Assembly: GCF_001423525.1 (NCBI RefSeq)
Contig: NZ_LMOI01000020.1
Coordinates: 124,960 to 188,959 of the forward strand
Reading direction: 5' to 3'
Length of the DNA stretch: 64,000 bases
DNA from: Arthrobacter sp. Leaf137
GTDB taxonomy: Bacteria > Actinomycetota > Actinomycetes > Actinomycetales > Micrococcaceae
Of the stretch, positions 1 to 9,320 are shown piece after piece. A model generated the notes under the pieces. It was not told where the DNA came from and ran no database searches. It saw nothing but the letters and a program-made list of their open reading frames with translations. How positions within the stretch are numbered: the stretch's first letter is position 1; the number at the start of each line of letters is the position of its first letter. Position numbers and translations under genes: made by a program.

Positions 1-1081
1 CGCTGAGCACTGCCCGGAATTCCATGCCGAGGTGGCGCTGGCGCTGGGCGAGGAAGCAGGGCCGGGGCGAACCCATGGTGCTCCCGTCGCCGGTGACCAG
101 GAGGCCCTTCGACGTCGGCGCCGTGAACTCCACGGGCATCCGGCGGACCCCGATCCAGTTGGGGTGGTCAGGGGCTGCGCCGTGGGTGAAGTCGTACTCC
201 ACCTGTTCCGGCCGGGTCCCACCCATTACGGGCAGCTGGGCGTGCGGCCAGCCGTCCTTCCACTGCACCCCGGTGAGGAAGGTCTCCCGGCCCAAGGGTG
301 AAAACGCCTGGGTGAGCCCCACCGGACGCACGCCCAGCAGGACCATGGCCGTGCCGCCGTCGGGAAGCTCCACCAGGTCCGCGTGCCCGGTGTTCTGCAC
401 CGGCGATCCCGTGCCGGCCGCGGTGAGGACGGGGTTGTGCGGCGCGGACTCGAAAGGCCCGTCCGGGCGGCGTGACCGTGCCACGGTGACGGCGTGGCCC
501 CTGTCTGTCCCGCCCTCCGCAGCGATGAGGTACCACCAGTCGCCGCGGTGGTAGAGGTGCGGCCCTTCCGGTGAATAGAGCCCGCTGCCGGACCACAGCG
601 CGCGGGGCTGCCCAAGCGCTTCCCCCGTTGCCAGATCCACCCGCACCTGCTGGATCGCATCCGGGTGGCGGGCGAAGGTGACATAGGCGTTGCCGTCCGC
701 ATCCCACGCGAGGTCCGGGTCGATGCCGTCAACTGCCCCGATGGTGGTGCCGTCGCTCCAGGGGCCGGCGGGGTTGGTGGCTGTGAACACCACGCAGCCC
801 CGGCCGCCGAGGAAGACGGACACGATCAGGTAGAAGACACCGTCACGGTAGCGGAGGGTGGGCGCCCAGACGCCTCCGGGTGTGGGGACGTTGGCGAGCC
901 GGACCTGCTCCTCACGCGTGGCCACGTGCCCCACCAGCTCCCAGTCCCCAAGGTCCTTGCTGTGGTAGATCGGCAGGCCCGGAAGGTATTCAAAGGATGA
1001 GGTGGCCAGGTAGTAGCCGTCCGGGGTGCTGACGATGCTGGGGTCAGGGTTGAATCCGGACAGGATGGGATTGCTGTGCAT
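1..1081 (-). CDS. GH43 beta-xylosidase / arabinofuranosidase, 3' end outside window
   Basis: Partial gene: the reading frame is open from an ATG at 1081 through the window edge, giving 360 N-terminal codons. The protein begins MHSNPILSGFNPDPSIVSTP and continues with YYLATSSFEYLPGLPIYHSK, the opening blade of the five-bladed GH43 propeller; the Asp in FNPDPS is the family's general base. The last visible segment reads FLAQRQRHLGMEFRA, as in the C-terminal lectin-like half of GH43 xylosidases (family usually 500-550 residues). No signal peptide is visible, so it probably acts on imported oligosaccharides. First of a run of minus-strand glycosidases. Substrate (xylose versus arabinose) cannot be fixed from sequence. 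Confidence 0.88.
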   Translation of the reverse strand, partial: MHSNPILSGFNPDPSIVSTPDGYYLATSSFEYLPGLPIYHSKDLGDWELVGHVATREEQVRLANVPTPGGVWAPTLRYRDGVFYLIVSVFLGGRGCVVFTATNPAGPWSDGTTIGAVDGIDPDLAWDADGNAYVTFARHPDAIQQVRVDLATGEALGQPRALWSGSGLYSPEGPHLYHRGDWWYLIAAEGGTDRGHAVTVARSRRPDGPFESAPHNPVLTAAGTGSPVQNTGHADLVELPDGGTAMVLLGVRPVGLTQAFSPLGRETFLTGVQWKDGWPHAQLPVMGGTRPEQVEYDFTHGAAPDHPNWIGVRRMPVEFTAPTSKGLLVTGDGSTMGSPRPCFLAQRQRHLGMEFRAVLS

Positions 1082-1167
1082 CCCGCCATCCTGCTGCCTG
1101 CAACCACGTCAGGGCCGGGCCGGTTTCACCCTTTGGAAGGCATTCTGCCCGGCGGGCTGCGCGTCCA

Positions 1168-3537
1168 TTACAAGAAGCTGTCCGCACTGAGCTCATGGTC
1201 CGCTCCCCCGGCCAGCTCAACGCTGATTTGTAGCCCGTTCCACACAATGTCCCTCCGCACGGCCTCCGGCGAACGGAGCACGGCACTCCCGAGGACCCCG
1301 CCGGCCCACCTGACGTCCACGCCGATGCCGCCCACAGCGCGCAGCCCCCTGGCCGATCCCTCGCCCCATGCGTCGGGCAGTGCCGGGAGGAGCCTGATGG
1401 CGGCAGCGTCCGACTGCACCAGCATCTCCGCGATTCCAGCCGTGGTCCCAAAGTTGGCGTCGATCTGAAAGGGCGGGTGCGCGGTGAACAGGTTGGGGTA
1501 GACCCCGCCGCGTTCGGCCAGCCCGTCCCCAGCCACGCGCAAGGCGAGGTGCAGGCTCTCCTCCGCTTTGCCGGCGACGCCCAGGTGGGCCCACAGGCCG
1601 AGGCGCCAGGCCATGGCCCAGCCCGTCGACTCCGAGCCCCGGAGTTCCAGCGTCCGTACTGCCGCGGCGGCCAGTTCCGGGGTAGCCTCCAGGCTCCATT
1701 CCTGCAGCGGGAACAGCCCCGCCAGGTGCGAGGTGTGCCGGTGTTCCGGCTCGTGTTCGGCGGCCGGGAAGGACCATTCGAGGACTTCACCGCGGCCGCC
1801 GATGGCTGGCTGCGGAAGCGCGGCCACTTTGCGGGCGAGGTCATCGAGCCACGGCGCCGGAGCACCGAGCGCCGCCGCTGCCTGCCGCGCCGAACCGCAC
1901 AGCGCCCTGAGCAGGGAAACGTCCATGGTGGCGGACCTGCCCACCGCCGCGGGGCCGCCGTCGTCCGCGACAAAGCGGTTTTCGGGAGAGGTCGACGGCG
2001 ACGTATGCGTTCCGCTGTCAGGTTCGCCGATGATCCAGTCCAGTGCGAAGAGGCACGCGCCTTCGACGGCGGGCCAGGACGCTTGAAGGCGGGTGAGGTC
2101 ACCCGTGAAGGAGTAGTGCCGCCAGGCCGCCTGGACCAGCCACGTTCCGCCCATCGCCCAACTGGCCCACATCGCGCTGCCCTCGCCGGCTCCCACCGCG
2201 AAAGGCTGCCCCCAGGGGTCCGTGTTGTGGTGTGCCGCCCAGCCGCGGGCACCGTACAGGCCCGCCGCCGCGGTGCCGGTGCGGGCGAGGGTATCCACCA
2301 GCCGGAGCAGTGGTTCGTGGCATTCCGCGAGGTTGGTTGTCAGGGCCGGCCAGTAGTTCATCTGGGTGTTGATGTTGATGGTGTAGTTGCTGCTCCAGGG
2401 CGGCGGAAGCTCCTCGTTCCAGATGCCCTGGAGGTTGGCCGGGAAGCCGCCCTCCCGCGAGGAGGCGATCAGCAGGTACCGGCCGTAGTGGAACAGCAGT
2501 GCCATCAAGGCAGAGTCGGACTTGTCCGTTTCGAAGGCCCGGATGCGCTCATCGGTTGGCTTCCCTGCCGCGGTCACCGAGCCGGCGCCGAGCTCGAGGG
2601 ATACGCGGCTGTAGAGCCCGGTGTGGTCGTCGAGGTGGCGCCGCAGGGCCGGCTCGAAGGATTCTTCTTCCAGTACCCCCGCGATCCGTGCGCTGAGGAG
2701 CCCTGCCAGCGCCTCGGCGTCGTCCGCGGTGTTGGCGTGGCGGGCCTGGGCGTGGTTGAGCACAGTGCCCGTCGCCACGACGATCCGGACAAAAGTCGCG
2801 CCCCGGATGCCCAGGACCCCGTCGGCAAAGCCGGCATCGCCGTCCGTGACAATGCCGGCGTGGACCGCTCCGGCGCGGGAACCGTTGCCGTAGACGATCG
2901 GTTCGGCAGCCTGTTCATGGGACGGCGCGACGTCGGCCGGAAGCAGCACGCCCAGCCGGAGCTCCGTTCCCCAGTCCTGTGCGACGGCGTCCAAGGCCCG
3001 TGCGGTGATTTTGTCCGGCGCCATTCCGATCCGCAGGTCAGCGGGCGCACCGAACGCGATGTCGTGCACGATGACGGCGTCGGGGTGGGAGGCGAAGGTC
3101 CGGTGCCGCGCCTCGGAACCGTCCAGGAGGTAGCGGTGCCCGGCGGTGCCTGTCCGGAGATCGAGCCACCGGGCGGGGCCATCTGCCGGAGCAGCGGTGC
3201 CGGCGGCTTCGACTGACAGGACGGCAAAGGGAAGGTACGCCTGCGAATGCGTGCCCTGGAAGGCCAGCAGCAGTTCTTCGGCCCGGCGGACGTCCCCGGC
3301 ATCGATGGCATGGCGGATGCCCTGGAGCCGGGCTGTCCCCTCTGGCGGGTTTAGGGCCGGTGCGGACCGGTGCGTGGGCCCGGACCAGGCCGAGCCCTCG
3401 TTGAGCTGGATGCGCTCGCCGCCGGCCAGGCCGCGCAGCGTGGCACCGGCGAGGCCGTTGCCCACCGGCAGTGACTCGACGAACTGTTCCGCCGGCCGGC
3501 GGTACCAAAGCACGTGGCCGGGATCGGCGTCGGGCAA
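1168..3537 (-). CDS. GH95 alpha-L-fucosidase
   Basis: 789 residues, the usual GH95 size. It should hydrolyse terminal alpha-1,2-linked L-fucose (or L-galactose) from plant oligosaccharides such as xyloglucan fragments. The N-terminus (VLWYRRPAEQFVESLPVGNG) is the typical beta-sandwich start. The central block NLQGIWNEELPPPW followed by NININTQMNYWPA carries the paired Asn residues that position the catalytic water in this inverting family. The C-terminal third contains the (alpha/alpha)6 barrel segments ending in FQIDANFG and LLPALPDAW. No export signal, so cytoplasmic. It sits between the truncated GH43 gene and a small unknown gene, all in one direction, and probably belongs to the same operon. 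Confidence 0.92.
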   Translation of the reverse strand: MPDADPGHVLWYRRPAEQFVESLPVGNGLAGATLRGLAGGERIQLNEGSAWSGPTHRSAPALNPPEGTARLQGIRHAIDAGDVRRAEELLLAFQGTHSQAYLPFAVLSVEAAGTAAPADGPARWLDLRTGTAGHRYLLDGSEARHRTFASHPDAVIVHDIAFGAPADLRIGMAPDKITARALDAVAQDWGTELRLGVLLPADVAPSHEQAAEPIVYGNGSRAGAVHAGIVTDGDAGFADGVLGIRGATFVRIVVATGTVLNHAQARHANTADDAEALAGLLSARIAGVLEEESFEPALRRHLDDHTGLYSRVSLELGAGSVTAAGKPTDERIRAFETDKSDSALMALLFHYGRYLLIASSREGGFPANLQGIWNEELPPPWSSNYTININTQMNYWPALTTNLAECHEPLLRLVDTLARTGTAAAGLYGARGWAAHHNTDPWGQPFAVGAGEGSAMWASWAMGGTWLVQAAWRHYSFTGDLTRLQASWPAVEGACLFALDWIIGEPDSGTHTSPSTSPENRFVADDGGPAAVGRSATMDVSLLRALCGSARQAAAALGAPAPWLDDLARKVAALPQPAIGGRGEVLEWSFPAAEHEPEHRHTSHLAGLFPLQEWSLEATPELAAAAVRTLELRGSESTGWAMAWRLGLWAHLGVAGKAEESLHLALRVAGDGLAERGGVYPNLFTAHPPFQIDANFGTTAGIAEMLVQSDAAAIRLLPALPDAWGEGSARGLRAVGGIGVDVRWAGGVLGSAVLRSPEAVRRDIVWNGLQISVELAGGADHELSADSFL

Positions 3538-3575
3538 ATCGACGGCCGGCAGATGCCCCGCCGGGGCCTGCCGGC

Positions 3576-4040
3576 TCAGTACTGTCCCTTGATCACGAAG
3601 TAGGAGCCGCGGATGGTGCCTGCGAGCTTGGATTTCTGGCGCGCGAACTTGAAGCTGGACGCCAGTTCCTCCGGCACCTCCATGCCGTCGGAGAGCTTGA
3701 ATCCGACTGCCCGTTTGGCGCCCTCGCCGATGCCGTACATGACGTTGATGGACAGCCCGGACTCGTAGAACACGTAGGCCATCCGCAGCCCGTCCACCTC
3801 GAAGGAAGACACTTCAAGCGGTTTCGAGGCAATCACCAGGTCCCGCTCCGTGGCAAGGATGTTGTGGATGTACGCGAGCGTCTGGGGATCGTCTTCGGCG
3901 GCGGTGACAGTGAAGTCGTGATCGTATTTGTTCTTGTAGTACCGTGCCTCGTTGGCGCGCAGCCCGGCCAGCGCGTCCGCCACGGGTGACGATTCCAGGC
4001 CAACGGTGGACACGTTCTTGAAATCCACTGTGTACGGCAT
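3576..4040 (-). CDS. Conserved protein of unknown function, 154 aa
   Basis: The start at 4040 is chosen because AGGAGGACTC lies directly before this ATG; the frame is open 21 codons further upstream without a ribosome site. The protein begins MPYTVDFKNVSTVGLESSPV. It is soluble, has no signal peptide or membrane segment, and has an alternating charged/hydrophobic character with an aromatic-rich C-terminus (IRGSYFVIKGQY). I do not recognise a domain. It lies between the fucosidase and a methyltransferase in the same orientation. Its short spacing to both suggests co-transcription, but no role in glycan breakdown is evident. Confidence 0.75.
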   Translation of the reverse strand: MPYTVDFKNVSTVGLESSPVADALAGLRANEARYYKNKYDHDFTVTAAEDDPQTLAYIHNILATERDLVIASKPLEVSSFEVDGLRMAYVFYESGLSINVMYGIGEGAKRAVGFKLSDGMEVPEELASSFKFARQKSKLAGTIRGSYFVIKGQY

Positions 4041-4099
4041 GAGTCCTCCTGGGTTTTGGTCCTGTGGCACATCGTTGCAGATCAGCGGCTGCCGCGCAT

Positions 4100-4951
4100 T
4101 CACTCCTGTGGTTTGCGCGCAACCAGCGTGTAGGTGCAGGGGACGAGGTCCCGCTCAGCTTCGGGCCACGCGTAGCCATCCGGCACGTCCACCATGCGGG
4201 GCGAGAACTTCCACGGCAGCGTGGTGCCCTCGTCCAGGCGGAGGAGCTGCAGCCCGGCGCCGATGAGGGAGTTAATGATGTCGGACAGCGGATGCGCCCA
4301 CTGGTAGGTGCGGGAATGGGACACCTTCCCGCCGCCCACATAGGTGGACTCCTCGTCCCACACCTGGGCCCGGCCGCGGTTGAAGTACGGATAGCGGAGC
4401 TGCAGCCCCTCGGCATCCTCATCCACCGCGTAGAGGGCAGGATGGCCGTCGCGGATGTAGAAGGTGCCACCGGGTTTGAGGAGCGCTGCCACCTGGGACG
4501 CCCACTGCGCCAGGTCCGGAAGCCAGGTGATGGTTCCGATGCTCGTGTAGACGACGTCGAAGTCGCCCGAAACGGCCCGCCGCGCCTCCAGGACATCCGC
4601 CTCCACCCACGCCACCTTCAGGCCCAGCTTTTCCGCCAGGCCGGCAGCGGACGCCAGGGCGGACGGCGAGAAGTCCAGGCCGGTGACCCGGGCGCCCGCA
4701 CGGGCCAGCGATACCGTGTCCGTCCCGATGTGGCACTGCAGGTGGCACACGTCGAGCCCGGCAACCGTCCCGCCAGGAACGAACGGCGCCAGCGCTTCCA
4801 GGTCGGTACGCACCACGGGGGTCAGGTAGCCCGGATCATCCAGCGCCCCGAGTCCGTAGGCTTCCTCGTGCAGGGGCACCCGGTCTTCCCAATTGTCCCG
4901 GTTGGTGGCGCGTGCGGTCTCCCAGTCGACCGTAATCCGGCTGTCACTCAT
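4100..4951 (-). CDS. Class I SAM-dependent methyltransferase
   Basis: 283 residues. The S-adenosylmethionine fold is indicated by motif I in the form VAGLDVCHLQCHIGTDTVSL (about residues 64-83), followed by the acidic loop VTGLDFSPSALA and motif IV (FDVVYTSIGTITWLPDL). This variant, with HLQCHIG instead of the usual glycine-rich loop, belongs to a small-molecule methyltransferase group common in actinobacteria. Substrate unknown. The start ATG at 4951 is followed by MSDSRITVDWETARATNRDN, a typical N-terminal helix of this group. It is flanked by glycosidase genes in one orientation, but nothing ties its chemistry to them. Confidence 0.85.
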   Translation of the reverse strand: MSDSRITVDWETARATNRDNWEDRVPLHEEAYGLGALDDPGYLTPVVRTDLEALAPFVPGGTVAGLDVCHLQCHIGTDTVSLARAGARVTGLDFSPSALASAAGLAEKLGLKVAWVEADVLEARRAVSGDFDVVYTSIGTITWLPDLAQWASQVAALLKPGGTFYIRDGHPALYAVDEDAEGLQLRYPYFNRGRAQVWDEESTYVGGGKVSHSRTYQWAHPLSDIINSLIGAGLQLLRLDEGTTLPWKFSPRMVDVPDGYAWPEAERDLVPCTYTLVARKPQE

Positions 4952-4996
4952 TCCGGCAGCCTACAGCGTTGTAGAGCCACCGGCCCTGCGCCATCG

Positions 4997-5953
4997 TCAC
5001 AGGATCCTGATGCCGGCCCCACTGATCTCGATTTCCACCAACGTGACCCGTTCATCCGGCGTGCTGTTCGGCCAGTGGAAGCTCAGGTAATCGCGGCCGC
5101 CGGATGTGCGGAGGACCATGCCATGGCCTCCATCGGCGGACCACAGGGGCTCGGGCCGCTGTGTCCACGGGCCCGCGATGCTTCCACTGGCTGATTCCGC
5201 GATGCCCATGGCGTACCCGGCCTCGCCGTGGCTGGACCACAGCATGAGAAGTGTGCCCTCAGCGGCATGGATCAGGAAGGGGCCGTCGGTGAACCGCGGA
5301 TCCGCGGCCAGGTTCAGTCCCTTGGGAGGTTCCACGCCCTCCGGGAAACGAAGGAGACGGGTCCAGTTGGCCGAGGACGCCGCGAACAGGAGAACCGGCT
5401 CATCAACGCCGGAGCGGAGATCCTCGGCCAGCCGCAGCGCGTACATTTCGCCATCCCCGAGGCCTGCCTGGTCCGGCGTCCCCTCCGCCCCGCGGCTGTA
5501 GACCAGCCAGCGCGTGCCATCGCCGTCGATATGGAGGGTTCCGTCCAGGCATGGCTGGGTTGCCGGCGTGACAGGTCCGTCGCTCCAAGGACGGTACGGC
5601 CCGGTCGGGCTGTCAGAGACCAGCACTGCAACCCCGCGGGGCCGCGCACCGGTGGACGTGGCAAAGGTGGCGAACAGAAAGAACCGCCCGTCGAGGGCGT
5701 AAACCTCCGGCGCCCAAAACTGCGTGTCGGCCCAGAACCCGGCCGGCCGGCGGAACGCTTCGATGGGGCCGTCCCAGTGCTCCAGGTCGCGGCTCGTGTA
5801 GCAGTCAAAGCCTGTAGCGGGCCCGCCCCAGACGTTCTCGTCACTGGTCCCGAACAGGACGAACTCACCGGGGGCAGGCTCCAGGATGAACGGGTCCCGC
5901 ATCCGGATTTCGTCGAGGCGCAGCTGGCGAACAGTCTCCTGTTGACCCGTCAT
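4997..5953 (-). CDS. GH43-like glycosidase, single propeller domain
   Basis: 318 residues, essentially only the five-bladed beta-propeller. The sequence IRMRDPFILEPAPGEFVLFG contains the catalytic base Asp (RDPFI), FWAPEVYALDGRFFLFAT is the next blade, and CLDGTLHIDGDGTRWLVYS carries the conserved DGTL block. No signal peptide. Its ATG overlaps the last four bases of the upstream rhamnosidase gene, so the two are translationally coupled. Likely acts on an arabinose- or xylose-containing oligosaccharide released by neighbouring enzymes; the exact GH43 subfamily cannot be told by eye. Confidence 0.85.
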   Translation of the reverse strand: MTGQQETVRQLRLDEIRMRDPFILEPAPGEFVLFGTSDENVWGGPATGFDCYTSRDLEHWDGPIEAFRRPAGFWADTQFWAPEVYALDGRFFLFATFATSTGARPRGVAVLVSDSPTGPYRPWSDGPVTPATQPCLDGTLHIDGDGTRWLVYSRGAEGTPDQAGLGDGEMYALRLAEDLRSGVDEPVLLFAASSANWTRLLRFPEGVEPPKGLNLAADPRFTDGPFLIHAAEGTLLMLWSSHGEAGYAMGIAESASGSIAGPWTQRPEPLWSADGGHGMVLRTSGGRDYLSFHWPNSTPDERVTLVEIEISGAGIRIL

Positions 5954-8244
5954 CGGCTTACCTCATAGCCGGGGGCAGGTGCCAGCGCGCAGTCGAAGAG
6001 GTGTGTGCCGCCCGTGACACCGTGCCGCGCACCGTCCGGAAGGACGACGTCGGCCGCCACCCCGTCCGGGACGGTCGCCTCGAGCCGGAACCCGCCGCCG
6101 TCGGACTTCCACGCGGTACGGACCTCACCGTGCGGTGTCTTCAGTGACGTGTTCGCCCACTCGATCCCCTCCCCCGGCTGCGGCTGGATGAGCACACGGG
6201 CGTACCCGGGCTCCAGCGGGCGGATGCCGCCGATGGCCTTGTGCATCCAGTCCGCCACGGCGCCCAGGGCGTAGTGGTTGAAGCTGGTCATCTCGCCAGG
6301 GTTGATGGTGCCGTCCGGGAGCATGGAATCCCAGCGTTCCCAGACCGTGGTGGCGCCCATCGTTACCGGGTACAGCCAGGACGGGCAGCCCTCCTCCAGC
6401 AGCAGCCGGTACGCCTCGTCCACATGCCCGGTGTCCGTCAGGGCGTGGGTGATGAACGGGGTCCCCGCGAAGCCGGTGGACACCCGGTAGCCGTTGTCGC
6501 GGACCAATTCGGCCAGGCGGTTGCCGGCGAACTCCCGCAGCTCCGGCGTCAGCAGGACGTCGAAGGCGATGGCCAGCGCGTAGACGGTGGTGCAATCGCT
6601 GGAGATGGTGCCGTCGGCCGCCACGTAGTGCTCGGCGAAGGCGTTCCGCACCCGGGCGGCGAGCGCGTCGAAGGAGGCTTCGTCGTCGTACTTTCCCAGC
6701 AGTCCCGCGGCCTGGGCGGTGAGCCTGGCGGTCCGGTACATGCAGGCGGTGGCTACGACGGCGGTGTCCGCTTTGGCTGCCCACGGCTGGTCCGGCGCGG
6801 CGTCGGGATCGAGCCAGTCGCCGAACTGGAAGCCGGAGTCCCACAGCCCGGCGGGTGAGAGCAGGCCTTCCACCCGGCGGGTGTGCGAGGCCATCGATTC
6901 GTACTGGTTCTTGAGGACGCCGAGGTCACCGTAGGCCTCCCACAGGGCCCAGGGCACCCACACTGACGCCTCGCTCCACAGCGCGGAGGACTCCGGCGCG
7001 GGGAATTCGGCCGGCTGCGGGCAGTACTTCAGCACATCCGGCACGGTGATGGGGACCAGCCCGTCCTGTGCCTTCTGCTCCGCTGCGAGGTCCAGCAGCC
7101 AATCCTGCAGGAAGCCCTTGACGTCGTACAGGTAAGCGGCGGTGGGGGCGAACACCGCGATGTCGCCGGTCCAGCCGAGCCGTTCGTCGCGCTGCGGGCA
7201 GTCCGTGGGCAGGTCCAGGAAGTTGCCGCGCAGGCCCCAGACAATGTTGCGGTGCAGCTGGTTCACGAGTTCGTTGGAGCACTCGAAGGTGCCGGTGCGC
7301 TCCAGGTCGGAATGGACCACCACAGCTTCGAGATCATCGGCGGTGAGGGTCCCGGGCCAGCCGGTCACCTCGGCGTAGCGGAAGCCATGGAAGGTCTTGG
7401 TGGGCTCGAAGGAATCCTGGCCGCCGGAAAGGATGAACGTGTCCGTGGCCTTCGCCGAGCGCAGCGGCCGGACGCCCAGTTCGCCGTCCTCCAGCACTTC
7501 GGCATGCCTGATGGTGATGGCGTGGCCCGCTTCGCCCTGCACGGTGAACCGCAGCCAGCCCACCAGGTTCTGGCCGAAGTCCACCAATGTCTTGCCGCTG
7601 GATGAGGTGAAGACCTCGACGGGACGGACCGCGCCGGCACGCACCACGGGCGGGCCCACCGGCTCAGCCAGCCGCCCGGCGTCGAACGCCACCTCGCGCA
7701 CGCCGGTCCAGCCGGTGCCGGGCACGAAGCCGGGTTCCGCCCAGCCCTGCTGGAGCCTGCGGGCGTCGATGGCCTGGCCGTCGTAGAGGTCATTGAAGGT
7801 GGTGGCAGACGGGCCTGCATGCCAGGAAGTGTCCGAGGCGACGGACTGGACGTGCCCGTCCTCGAACTCGATGTCCAGCTGGCCGAAGAACCCCAGCTCG
7901 CTGCCGTAGAGGTTGGACATGCCGTGCCAGGCCAGCCGGCCGCGGTACCAGCCGTTGCCAAGCTCGACGCCGATCACGGTGGTGGGCCGGATGAGGGCGG
8001 TGACATCGTAGCTGCGGTGGCGGAGGCGCCACTCGTAGGAGCTCCAGCCCGGGTTCAGCACATCCGGACCCGCAGGGACGCCGTTGATGGATGCCTCGTA
8101 GACGCCCAGTGCCGTGGCCCGCAGCGTGGCCTTCACCACCGCGCCGTGGCCATCCTCAAGGGTGAACTCCTTGCGGAGCAGCGGGGCGCCGTCGAAGTCG
8201 TTCTCGGGCGTGATCATGGCGGCGAGCCAGGAAGCTGAAGTCAT
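5950..8244 (-). CDS. GH78 alpha-L-rhamnosidase
   Basis: 764 residues from the ATG at 8244 (MTSASWLAAMITPENDFDGA). The frame extends 45 codons upstream but that part overlaps the ABC gene and is non-homologous in character. Order: N-terminal beta-sandwich domains (AMITP, GVYEASINGV, NPGWSSYEWR), then the (alpha/alpha)6 barrel carrying DLPTDCPQRDERLGWTGD near residue 350, where the acidic residues of DERLGWTGD provide the catalytic acid, and a C-terminal sandwich. Cleaves alpha-L-rhamnose from rhamnogalacturonan or plant glycosides; cytoplasmic. It follows the ABC importer genes and is coupled to the GH43 gene behind it. Confidence 0.92.
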   Translation of the reverse strand: MTSASWLAAMITPENDFDGAPLLRKEFTLEDGHGAVVKATLRATALGVYEASINGVPAGPDVLNPGWSSYEWRLRHRSYDVTALIRPTTVIGVELGNGWYRGRLAWHGMSNLYGSELGFFGQLDIEFEDGHVQSVASDTSWHAGPSATTFNDLYDGQAIDARRLQQGWAEPGFVPGTGWTGVREVAFDAGRLAEPVGPPVVRAGAVRPVEVFTSSSGKTLVDFGQNLVGWLRFTVQGEAGHAITIRHAEVLEDGELGVRPLRSAKATDTFILSGGQDSFEPTKTFHGFRYAEVTGWPGTLTADDLEAVVVHSDLERTGTFECSNELVNQLHRNIVWGLRGNFLDLPTDCPQRDERLGWTGDIAVFAPTAAYLYDVKGFLQDWLLDLAAEQKAQDGLVPITVPDVLKYCPQPAEFPAPESSALWSEASVWVPWALWEAYGDLGVLKNQYESMASHTRRVEGLLSPAGLWDSGFQFGDWLDPDAAPDQPWAAKADTAVVATACMYRTARLTAQAAGLLGKYDDEASFDALAARVRNAFAEHYVAADGTISSDCTTVYALAIAFDVLLTPELREFAGNRLAELVRDNGYRVSTGFAGTPFITHALTDTGHVDEAYRLLLEEGCPSWLYPVTMGATTVWERWDSMLPDGTINPGEMTSFNHYALGAVADWMHKAIGGIRPLEPGYARVLIQPQPGEGIEWANTSLKTPHGEVRTAWKSDGGGFRLEATVPDGVAADVVLPDGARHGVTGGTHLFDCALAPAPGYEVSR

Positions 8245-8312
8245 GGAGGGAGTGTTCCGTTCTGGTGGAAGCAGGGTCAAGGGTGGTTCGGTCCGCGAAA
8301 ACGCAGGCGCCG

Positions 8313-9320
8313 TCAGGCGTAGTGGCAGGCGACGTCCGCCGTGCCCACGCGGCGCAGCGCCGGGCGTTCGGTGGCGCACAGCTCGGTGGCGAGCGGGCAG
8401 CGGAGCCGGAAAGGGCAGCCGCCGGGACCGGGCACCGCGGCAGCGCCGGTGCGGACCCCGAGCGATTCGCGGGCTTCCCGCCGGGCGGCCTGTTCGGCGG
8501 GCCGGGGCACAGGTGAGGCGGCCACGAGGGCCTGCGTGAAGGGGTGCTGCGGGTTTTCCGTGACGGCCGCCGCCGGTCCGCTTTCCATGACCTGGCCGCG
8601 GTAAAGCACCACCACCCGCTGGGCCAGGAACTGCACCACGGCAATGTCGTGGGCGATGAACAGGTAGCTCAGGCCGCGCTCGTCGCGGAGGTCGGCCAGG
8701 AGGTTGAGTACCTGCGCCTGGGTGGAGAGGTCCAGGGCGCTGACGGCTTCGTCGCAGACCACCAGCTGGGGATCGCAGATCAGGGCCCGCGCCACGGAGA
8801 TCCGCTGCCGCTGGCCGCCGGAGAACTGGCTGGGGTAGCGGTCCACGGCCTCGCGCGGGAGCCCGACGCGTTCCAGCATGTCCTCGGCCTTGGCGCGGGC
8901 CTCTCCCGCGGACACCCCGCGCAGGCGCAACGGTTCAGCGAGGGACGTACCCACGGTGTTGCGCGGGTTCAGGGAGGAGTTGGGGTCCTGGAAGACGGCA
9001 CGGAGTTCGCCGCCGAGTGCCCGGCGCTGGGCGGCGCCGGCGGAGGTGATGTCCGTGCCCTGGTAGCTGATGGACCCGCCGGAGACCTTCTGCAGGCCCA
9101 GGATGGCCTTGCCGATGGTGGACTTGCCCGAGCCGGACTCCCCCACCAGGCCTACGGTTTCGCCGGGGGCGATGCTGAAGCTGACACGGTCGACGGCGGC
9201 CGGTGCGGCGGCTGCCTTGCGGCCCCGGCCGTAGCGGACCACCAGGTCCTTGACCTCCAGCATGGGGGTGCCTTCGTGGGGAAGCGCAGAATCGGGGCGT
9301 TCCGTGACTGAGGTGCTCAT
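8313..9320 (-). CDS. ABC transporter ATP-binding protein, DppF/OppF type
   Basis: 335 residues. Walker A is GESGSGKST (about residues 59-67), the signature is FSGGQRQRIS, and Walker B is LVVCDEAVSALD, where the usual Pro after DE is Ala. The C-terminal tail GPGGCPFRLRCPLATELC has the cysteine cluster typical of oligopeptide-family ATPases. It powers import together with the fused permease-ATPase upstream, whose stop codon its start overlaps by four bases. The genetic setting (glycosidases on both sides) argues that the cargo is an oligosaccharide or glycoside rather than a peptide. Confidence 0.93.
   Translation of the reverse strand: MSTSVTERPDSALPHEGTPMLEVKDLVVRYGRGRKAAAAPAAVDRVSFSIAPGETVGLVGESGSGKSTIGKAILGLQKVSGGSISYQGTDITSAGAAQRRALGGELRAVFQDPNSSLNPRNTVGTSLAEPLRLRGVSAGEARAKAEDMLERVGLPREAVDRYPSQFSGGQRQRISVARALICDPQLVVCDEAVSALDLSTQAQVLNLLADLRDERGLSYLFIAHDIAVVQFLAQRVVVLYRGQVMESGPAAAVTENPQHPFTQALVAASPVPRPAEQAARREARESLGVRTGAAAVPGPGGCPFRLRCPLATELCATERPALRRVGTADVACHYA

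Noticed and set aside
1477..3216. Long plus-strand frame opposite the fucosidase gene
   Set aside because: Antisense shadow of the GH95 gene; Arg/Gly-rich composition, no domain, no ribosome site.
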